A stretch of DNA of 12,984 nucleotides from JBFLVN01 sp040758475 (GTDB taxonomy: Bacteria; JAGRBM01): NCBI GenBank assembly GCA_040758475.1, contig JBFLVN010000088.1, forward strand, positions 1 through 12,984, written 5' to 3'. This document shows, one piece after another, positions 8,721 through 12,984 of this stretch. Each line of letters opens with the position of its first letter. The first letter of the stretch is position 1. The notes under the pieces were generated by a model. The model was given only the letters and a program-made list of their open reading frames with translations, had not been told where the DNA came from and ran no database searches. The translations under genes and the position numbers were made by a program.

Positions 8721-8760
8721 TTTAAAGCTAAGGGGGATCAGATAAAAAAGGGGTAAAAAA
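8721..8760 (-). promoter_or_regulatory. Candidate KdpE operator and kdp promoter
   Basis: On the minus strand 8741-8760 reads TTTTTTACCCCTTTTTTATC, two T-rich half-sites (TTTTTTAC and TTTTTTAT) 11 bp apart. The E. coli KdpE site has TTTATAC and TTTACAC half-sites with the same 11-bp spacing. A weak -10 (TTTAAA, 8721-8726) lies 17 bp downstream of the proximal T-tract (8744-8749), which replaces a normal -35, as expected for an activator-dependent promoter. This would place transcription start near 8712-8714, just before the SD of the 26-residue peptide. The -10 assignment is tentative. Confidence 0.55.
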
Positions 8761-8827
8761 GAGCGCGGGTGATTGGGTGGCATGCTTTTATCCTTTCCTT
8801 GGCGCTTTTGAGCATCCTCATCTGGGC

Positions 8828-9072
8828 GGGGTGCAGAGGGTGCGATCGGAGTTGGGAAAGAAAAGTTCGATGAATGCGAGATGGGTTGAATGTCGGGAAA
8901 GCGATGAGAGGTCTTGCGGTTTCAAAGCTGCAAGCTGGAAATGCTAATGTTATCGGGAGTTTGCGAAGCTATGTGGCCAGAATCTTTTCCATCAAGAAGT
9001 CCTTTGGACAGGGTTTCCAGTTCGAAAACAGGGAAAGAGTTCTATTTACGTCACGCCCTGCCCGCCAAGATG
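8828..9072 (+). repeat. Diverged dispersed repeat, copy 2 (upstream of kdp)
   Basis: This is the second copy of the element at 124-387, in the same orientation, so the kdp operon lies between direct copies. Unlike copy 1, its plus-strand frame is open (8874-9224, 116 codons) and includes ARIFSIKKSFGQGFQFEN and RVLFTSRPARQ. Counting differences over the aligned right half in that frame, I find roughly 14 at codon position 3, 7 at position 2 and 4 at position 1. This mildly suggests descent from a coding sequence. The frame has no convincing SD and runs on into repetitive DNA, so I do not call it a gene. Confidence 0.75.
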
Positions 9073-9397
9073 ATCAAGGCGATCATTGTTTTTTTAAGTC
9101 TCCGTCCATCTTTGTCCGAATCCATCTGATCCGCGCGCGTTTCCAGGGAAGAGCGCCAAGTGTTTTGGATTTCCAAGATGGCCACGTGGCCACCTCCCTT
9201 GGCCATGCTGAGAAGCCCATATAATCACTTGAAACAACCCAACCGATGAAGGTGGCCAAGGTGGCCAAACTTTTTTTGACCACCTTTCCCGGGAAGGCGA
9301 TCAAGATGATCATCTTGATCGCCAGCCTCCGGTTGAGCCGTTGAACCCGTAAAACCGGCCGAAACTTGAAGGTGATCAAGGTGATCATCGTTTTTTT
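9067..9397 (+). repeat. Three 29-bp units of paired 9-mers plus T7
   Basis: Units at 9067-9095, 9249-9277 and 9369-9397 share one plan: two 9-mers of the type AAGRYGRYC, a 4-bp linker, then TTTTTTT. The 9-mer pairs are AAGATGATC/AAGGCGATC, AAGGTGGCC/AAGGTGGCC and AAGGTGATC/AAGGTGATC. Related partial units occur at 9176-9198 (containing the 14-bp palindrome TGGCCACGTGGCCA, 9180-9193) and at 9294-9323. The cores are palindromic TGATCA or TGGCCA, giving nine GATC sites between 9070 and 9470. The sequence around the first and third units also matches for about 35 bp beyond the T-tract (TTTGTCC motif). I do not recognise the family. Confidence 0.7.
9296..9323. repeat. Perfect 28-bp palindrome
   Basis: The segment starts GGCGATCAAGATGA and its right half is the exact reverse complement (TCATCTTGATCGCC). 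It contains three GATC sites, one at the dyad centre. It is a variant of the neighbouring 9-mer units folded back on itself. With no loop and no following T-run it is unlikely to be a terminator. A dimeric protein-binding site or a cruciform-prone relic is more plausible. Confidence 0.85.
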
Positions 9398-9516
9398 GAG
9401 GCAGTGTCCAGATTTGTCCAAGGCTGTCCAGCCACTGAACCGCGGGGGTGATGCTCATCGCGATCATCTTTTGCGCGGAAATTTGGGGTGCCTGGGTCAT
9501 CTGGGCTTTTTCATGA

Positions 9517-9545
9517 ACACCGTTTAACGGGCGCGCCAACGGTGT
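9517..9545. repeat. 8-bp inverted repeat around an AscI-like core
   Basis: ACACCGTT (9517-9524) and AACGGTGT (9538-9545) form a perfect 8-bp stem with a 13-nt loop containing GGCGCGCC. A nested CCGTT-T-AACGG is also present. The DNA after it on the plus strand is only moderately T-rich (ATTTTAATC). It could end a transcript from the repeat region or mark the start of the upstream region of the diiron operon. Function is not established. Confidence 0.45.
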
Positions 9546-9638
9546 GTCCTATTTTAATCTATTTCGATCCACAAAGACAGCCTTCTCGAAGTCGTCCCGT
9601 GATACTTCGCCCCATTCTTGCCATCCGCGCACGGAGGA

Positions 9639-9730
9639 GGGCTGTTTGGGACAGCCCCGGACGCGCTTGGGCGGTCATGATTAATCTCATAGCCTCAGGA
9701 ACGGGGCGCAGTTATTGTAACGATCGTTCC
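9639..9730 (+). promoter_or_regulatory. Leader hairpin and operator-like dyads before the diiron gene
   Basis: Two structures precede the gene starting at 9762. GGGCTGT/ACAGCCC (9639-9645/9651-9657) form a 7-bp hairpin with a 5-nt loop and no T-run. Further on, GGAACG (9698-9703) pairs with CGTTCC (9725-9730), and the right arm contains the 10-bp palindrome AACGATCGTT (9719-9728), 33 bp before the GTG start. This is the usual place and size for a repressor operator, but no regulator gene is adjacent. I could not identify a convincing -35/-10 pair. Confidence 0.35.
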
Positions 9731-9761
9731 AGTCGAATCTGCCGGGAGGGGGTGCGCCGCC

Positions 9762-10691
9762 GTGGATGCCTACAGCGCCAGCCAAGAGTGCGAGAAGGAT
9801 GCCGCTCCCGGTGGGGCGGGGTCGATGGATTTAAGGCGCGTTCTCGCCGCCACCCGCAAGGGCCAATGGTCCATCCACGAGTTCGATTGGGACGCGCCCC
9901 TGCAGGGCGTAGGCGGCCTCTCCAAGCGAGAGCTCCGCGAGGCGGGGCTGATGATCGTCTTCACGGCGGGGCTCGAATTCCAGGCAGCCGAGATCTTCCG
10001 GCTCTGCGCCCACTTCGTGAGCGACAAGCAGGCCAGGCAGATCTACGAACTATTCGTGATCGATGAGATACGCCACGCCCAAGCCGAACTCCTTCTTGCC
10101 AAGCGGTACGGGGTGGGCTGGAAGGACCTGCCATTCGTGACGCGCCTGATGTTCCGCGGGCTGCGCGGGATGTGGGAGCCGCCCAACCGCCTGATCCATG
10201 AATTTACGAGCGCCCAGATCGTGCTTTTCGAGATCGCCCTTGATTCCCTGCTCATTCCGGCCCTTAAAAGCCGGATCAAGGACCCGCTGCAAGACGAGGT
10301 ATTCCGCCGCATCGATCTGGACGAGTCGCGCCACCTGGCCATGGATTACTGGCTCCTGGAACGCAAGGGGCGGGGGGTCGATATCGTTTCCGGCAGGCCC
10401 TCGCCGGCCGACTACCGGCGGCTCCTGCCCGTCCTGCCCCTGACGCCCGTTGGTTTCGCGGCTCTCTCGCGCGAGGCCAAGACCATGCAACGGCAGATCA
10501 ACAAACCGGAGCAGATGGAGAAGTACTGGGCGCGGGTGAAGGCGATCCGCGAGCGGGCGCCCCTTGCGGCCAGCCTGCCTACGTTCAAACGCGGCGTCAA
10601 AATGCAGCGGGAGTTGCAGAGAGCGATGATGACGCTGGCGGGTATCAAGCAAAGCGAGGTGGCGGCGGAGGAATCATCCGCCATTTCCTAA
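9762..10691 (+). CDS. Ferritin-like diiron-carboxylate protein (probable oxygenase)
   Basis: The 309-residue product looks like a mostly helical, soluble diiron protein. Candidate ligands follow the four-helix pattern: E72 (or E77) in GLEFQAAE, E102-x-x-H105 in DEIRHAQ, E157 in LFEIALD and E188-x-x-H191 in DESRH. The two ExxH motifs are 86 residues apart. Families with this layout include ribonucleotide reductase-like proteins, AurF-type N-oxygenases and aldehyde-deformylating oxygenases; I cannot say which is nearest. The start is GTG with an SD-like GGAGGGGG about 9 nt upstream. An ATG at 9825 (residue 22) is an alternative, with weaker SD support. The gene is followed after 15 bp by a flavin monooxygenase gene, so the two probably act in one pathway. 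The substrate is unknown. Confidence 0.8.
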   Translation: MDAYSASQECEKDAAPGGAGSMDLRRVLAATRKGQWSIHEFDWDAPLQGVGGLSKRELREAGLMIVFTAGLEFQAAEIFRLCAHFVSDKQARQIYELFVIDEIRHAQAELLLAKRYGVGWKDLPFVTRLMFRGLRGMWEPPNRLIHEFTSAQIVLFEIALDSLLIPALKSRIKDPLQDEVFRRIDLDESRHLAMDYWLLERKGRGVDIVSGRPSPADYRRLLPVLPLTPVGFAALSREAKTMQRQINKPEQMEKYWARVKAIRERAPLAASLPTFKRGVKMQRELQRAMMTLAGIKQSEVAAEESSAIS

Positions 10692-10706
10692 GCAAGGGGG
10701 AAACCC

Positions 10707-11927
10707 ATGAAGTTCGGCTTGATCTACGAAATGAGCACGCCCAAACCCCATACTCCCGGCAAGGAGTACGATGTCCATTGGCAAGCGCTGGAGCAGGCCG
10801 TTTTAGCCGAGGAAGTGGGGTTCGATTACATCTGGGAAGTAGAACACCACTTCCTGACCGAGTATTCCCACGCTTCCGCGCCGGAAGTTTTCTTGGCCGC
10901 GGTGGCGCAAAGAACCAAGACGATCCGGATCGGCTCCGGGGTGGTTTTGCTCCCCAACAATTTCAATCACCCCGCCAGGGTGGCGGAGCGCGCGGCCGCC
11001 TTGGATATCCTTTCCAACGGGCGTTACGAGTTCGGCACGGGACGATCCATCACCGAGGCGGAGCTCGGCGGGTTCGAGATCGATCCCGCGGAATCCAAAG
11101 CGCAGTGGAAAGAGGCCGTCGAGATCATTCCCAAAATGTGGAAATCGACGGATGAAAAGCCCTTTTCCCACAAGGGCAAATACATCCATATGCCGCCCAG
11201 GAACGTGATCCCCAAACCCATACAGGTTCCGCATCCTCCCCTTTGGATGGCCGCGACCCAGCCGAACTCTTTTCGAGAAGCCGGCGAGCGGGGGCTCGGA
11301 GTTCTCTGCTTCGGTTTCAACGCCATCAATGACATGAGGGACAGCATTGATGGCTACTACAAAGAGATCAAAAACCCGAAGATACCGGTGGGAGATTTCG
11401 CCAACGTGAACGTCGGCGCGGCCGCGGTCATGTTCTGCGATTACGACCAGAAAAAAGCACGACTGGCCGGCGTGCCGGCGGCGGCTTTTTTCGCGGTCAA
11501 GGCCCTCCAGCTATTTGCGCCTTGGTACGGAAGGGATGTGCCCGGTTACGAGTTCTACACCGACATGGTGAAAGAGGGGAAAGTCACGTTCGGCAACGTG
11601 GAGGGCGGCAGGCCGATGGACGTGGACACCCTGGTCAAAACCGGCGTGCTGCTGATCGGGACGCCGGACGATCTCATCGAATCGATCGAGCAGTACGAGA
11701 AGATCGGCGTTACGCAGATGATCTTCGCGGTGCAAGCCGGGGCGCTCGCCCACCGGGACATCCTCCGCTCCCTGGAAATCTTCGGCAGGGAAGTCATTCC
11801 CCATTTCAAGGCAAAAGGGCATGCGCTCCCCCATGGATTCAAGGAATACCGCACGTCGCTGAACAGCCAGGCGAGATCTTTCGGTGACTTCGGGCTTAAC
11901 GACTTGAGGGCGTCCGTAGGAAAATAA
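10707..11927 (+). CDS. LuxA-like flavin-dependent monooxygenase
   Basis: This 406-residue protein belongs to the luciferase-like monooxygenase family, TIM-barrel enzymes using reduced FMN (or F420 in some branches) and oxygen. The segment GFDYIWEVEHHF (38-49) carries the EHHF motif seen in bacterial luciferase alpha. IRIGSGVVLLP (73-83) and HPARVAERAAALDILSNGRYEFGTGR (88-113) fit the core, with R113 at the place of the FMN-phosphate-binding Arg of LuxA. The LuxA reactive Cys position appears to be Gly112. GTPDDLIESIEQY (318-330) and a C-terminal ILRSLEIFGREVIPHF are typical of the family. An SD (AAGGGGG) precedes the ATG, 15 bp after the diiron gene. No flavin reductase is nearby, so reduced flavin must come from elsewhere. 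Light emission is not implied. Confidence 0.9.
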   Translation: MKFGLIYEMSTPKPHTPGKEYDVHWQALEQAVLAEEVGFDYIWEVEHHFLTEYSHASAPEVFLAAVAQRTKTIRIGSGVVLLPNNFNHPARVAERAAALDILSNGRYEFGTGRSITEAELGGFEIDPAESKAQWKEAVEIIPKMWKSTDEKPFSHKGKYIHMPPRNVIPKPIQVPHPPLWMAATQPNSFREAGERGLGVLCFGFNAINDMRDSIDGYYKEIKNPKIPVGDFANVNVGAAAVMFCDYDQKKARLAGVPAAAFFAVKALQLFAPWYGRDVPGYEFYTDMVKEGKVTFGNVEGGRPMDVDTLVKTGVLLIGTPDDLIESIEQYEKIGVTQMIFAVQAGALAHRDILRSLEIFGREVIPHFKAKGHALPHGFKEYRTSLNSQARSFGDFGLNDLRASVGK

Positions 11928-11937
11928 GGCGCGTGTT

Positions 11938-12363
11938 TCAAAGAGGAACGTTGAAACCTTCCTGGCGGGCGGCGTCGTTGAGTTCTTCATCCAGGCACAG
12001 GAAATGGACCGTGGAGGGATTGCCCGTGCCCGCGCGCGCCGAAGCGAGCTGAACGGCGTCGCCGGGCCGCAGGCCGTAAATCTTTTGCAGATGGAGCGCC
12101 CCATCCAGGACGTCCTGATCGGCGGTGGCCAGATATGTTCTTTTTCTGAAGTCGATTGCCAGCAGTCTGGCCCGTGCCGCTTGTTGTGGCGAAAGGGATC
12201 GTTCTTTGAGCCTGCGTTGAATGGCCGATTCAACTTCCAAGGGCGTCAAAATGGCCGTATAGGAACGCAAATCACCGTGCCGCGCGGCGAAGGAGCGGAC
12301 TTCGCCGGTGCGCTCTTCGGCCAAGAGAGAAGCCACGAGGGCCGAAGAGTCCCAGTAAAGCAT
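11938..12363 (-). CDS. PIN-domain toxin (VapC-like ribonuclease)
   Basis: The 141-residue product has the PIN-domain acidic set: D5 in YWDSSALV, E43/E45 in PLEVESA, D102 in GDAVQLA and D125 in CLDEEL. It ends with the usual AARQEGFNV segment. Proteins of this kind are Mg2+-dependent RNases, often cutting tRNA or rRNA, and are neutralised by the antitoxin encoded just upstream. Its ATG overlaps the antitoxin TAA by 1 bp (TAATG), so translation is coupled. The gene converges on the monooxygenase gene with a 10-bp gap and no visible terminator. All catalytic residues are present, so it looks intact. The RNA target cannot be predicted. Confidence 0.9.
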   Translation of the reverse strand: MLYWDSSALVASLLAEERTGEVRSFAARHGDLRSYTAILTPLEVESAIQRRLKERSLSPQQAARARLLAIDFRKRTYLATADQDVLDGALHLQKIYGLRPGDAVQLASARAGTGNPSTVHFLCLDEELNDAARQEGFNVPL

Positions 12364-12608
12364 TATCCTTCATCCCGGATTTCCCGGATCAGCTGGGCGG
12401 CGGGCGTTCCTTTTTTCCGGGGCTTGACGGGGGGGCGTTTGGCGAAGAATTCCTTCCAATCAACGGGAGGGGTATCGACGGTTTGCGATGGCCCGATCTT
12501 CGCGATTTCCCGCCCGTGGGACGTCACGATAACGTGCTGGCCTTTTTGGGCCATGCCCAAGTATTTGGAGAGTTCGGCCTTGAGGGTGGCGACGTTCACC
12601 TTCGTCAT
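12363..12608 (-). CDS. Phd/YefM-type antitoxin
   Basis: The 81-residue product starts MTKVNVATLKAELSKYLGMA and continues with VIVTSHGREIAKIGP, the N-terminal DNA-binding fold of Phd/YefM antitoxins. The C-terminal tail (about 50-81, basic, ending QLIREIRDEG) is the expected toxin-wrapping part. It should bind and inhibit the PIN toxin encoded downstream and repress its own promoter. The start codon has no SD and lies only a few bases from the operator-promoter, so the message probably has a very short leader. VapB/VapC naming is common for such pairs, but the antitoxin fold here is Phd-like. Confidence 0.9.
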   Translation of the reverse strand: MTKVNVATLKAELSKYLGMAQKGQHVIVTSHGREIAKIGPSQTVDTPPVDWKEFFAKRPPVKPRKKGTPAAQLIREIRDEG

Positions 12609-12612
12609 GTAA

Positions 12613-12631
12613 AATTATGGTCATAATTATA
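12613..12631 (-). promoter_or_regulatory. Antitoxin-toxin promoter within a palindromic operator
   Basis: On the minus strand AATTATG-AC-CATAATT (12613-12628) is a perfect 7-bp inverted repeat with a 2-bp spacer. It starts 5 bp upstream of the antitoxin ATG. A consensus -10, TATAAT (12626-12631), overlaps its distal arm; the -35 is poor. Binding of the antitoxin-toxin complex here would block RNA polymerase, the usual autoregulation of such operons. The AT-rich dyad stands out against the surrounding GC-rich DNA. Confidence 0.6.
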
Positions 12632-12659
12632 GTCAATAGTCCAGTGCGGTCCCGGCCGC

Positions 12660-12917
12660 TCAGTAGGCCACTTCGGTCCGGAAACCCTCCGCCGTCTTGC
12701 GGATGACGAGCCAGTTGTTGCAGGGATGGCAGAAGACCCGCATGCCGTCGTACTTGGGTTCGTCCAGGGTGATGACCACCCGGCAGCAAGGGCAGACGAC
12801 CGTGGTGGGCGTTTCCGGCTCGTCGGGGTAGCGCTGCTTGCGGTAGCGGTGCCGTTCCCCTTCGGGGATGCCGGATACCGGCGTTTCGCTGTCGTCGAAC
12901 ATTACCTGGGCCGACAT
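12660..12917 (-). CDS. Small zinc-ribbon protein of unknown function
   Basis: The 85-residue product has a polar, Arg/Glu/Pro-rich N-terminal 40 residues and then a compact zinc-ribbon: C42-P-C44-C45 and C63-H-P-C66, separated by 17 residues, with short beta-like segments (VVITL, MRVF, NWLVIRK). The CxxC pairs C42/C45 and C63/C66 would hold one zinc ion; C44 is an extra cysteine. It has no signal peptide or membrane segment. A good SD (GGAGG) precedes the ATG by 9 nt. It lies 51 bp upstream of the antitoxin gene on the same strand, but the separate AT-rich promoter between them suggests independent transcription. I do not recognise a specific family. It lacks the acidic C-terminal EDWGE tail of the LysW carrier proteins. 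Confidence 0.75.
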   Translation of the reverse strand: MSAQVMFDDSETPVSGIPEGERHRYRKQRYPDEPETPTTVVCPCCRVVITLDEPKYDGMRVFCHPCNNWLVIRKTAEGFRTEVAY

Positions 12918-12984
12918 GGTGCTTTTCCTCCGCTTGATGGAAAATTCTGGCGGGTATTTGAAGGCCGCCCGTGGTCAGCAAGCT

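Noticed and set aside
9067..9397. CRISPR array
   Set aside because: Only three repeats with irregular 120-182 bp spacing, units not identical, and no cas genes.
9067..9470. Replication-origin-like region (GATC followed by T-tracts, similar to oriC 13-mers)
   Set aside because: No recognisable DnaA boxes (TTATCCACA-like) and no dnaA, dnaN, gidA or parAB genes nearby. The GATC density follows from the repeat units.
9225..9539. 104-codon minus-strand reading frame (DHLDHL...GHLGHL)
   Set aside because: Its repeated residues come from the 9-mer DNA units; it has no SD and lies wholly in the repeat cluster.
9639..9657. Rho-independent terminator
   Set aside because: The 7-bp GC-rich stem is good, but no T-run follows on either strand.
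12460..12981. 173-codon minus-strand frame across the antitoxin and zinc-ribbon genes
   Set aside because: It is out of frame with two well-supported genes and has no start signal or recognisable domain.

Overview
The window is bacterial chromosomal DNA of fairly high GC, probably from a Gram-negative-type bacterium. I cannot place the phylum from sequence alone. Genes are tightly packed, with good Shine-Dalgarno (SD) sequences and ATGA overlaps. The exceptions are two gene-free stretches rich in repeats: about 1-556 and about 8700-9760.

Minus strand, about 8700 down to 557: a complete high-affinity potassium uptake operon of the Kdp type. In transcription order it holds a 26-residue membrane peptide, kdpF (30 residues), kdpA, kdpB, kdpC, kdpD and kdpE. 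KdpA selects and passes K+, KdpB is the P-type ATPase that energises transport, KdpC and KdpF are accessory membrane subunits, and KdpD/KdpE form the two-component system that switches the operon on. Upstream of the first gene are two T-rich half-sites 11 bp apart, resembling the KdpE operator of E. coli.

The operon is bracketed by two diverged direct copies of a roughly 250-bp element (124-387 and 8828-9072). The right copy runs into a 400-bp stretch with three 29-bp units built from paired 9-mers plus a T7 tract, and a perfect 28-bp palindrome. A further GCAC motif recurs every 11 bp at 29-77. I found no database-level identity for these repeats.

Plus strand, 9762-11927: a two-gene unit of a ferritin-like diiron protein (two ExxH motifs) and a LuxA-like flavin-dependent monooxygenase, 15 bp apart. 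Their substrate is unknown, but the pairing suggests a joint oxidative reaction.

Minus strand, 12917 down to 11938: a small zinc-ribbon protein, then a toxin-antitoxin pair (Phd/YefM-type antitoxin and PIN-domain toxin, 1-bp overlap) with a promoter buried in a palindromic operator. The toxin gene converges on the monooxygenase gene with only 10 bp between them.

Most of the window is well-understood biology. The less explained parts are the repeat-rich DNA around kdp, the 26-residue leader peptide and the diiron/flavin pair.
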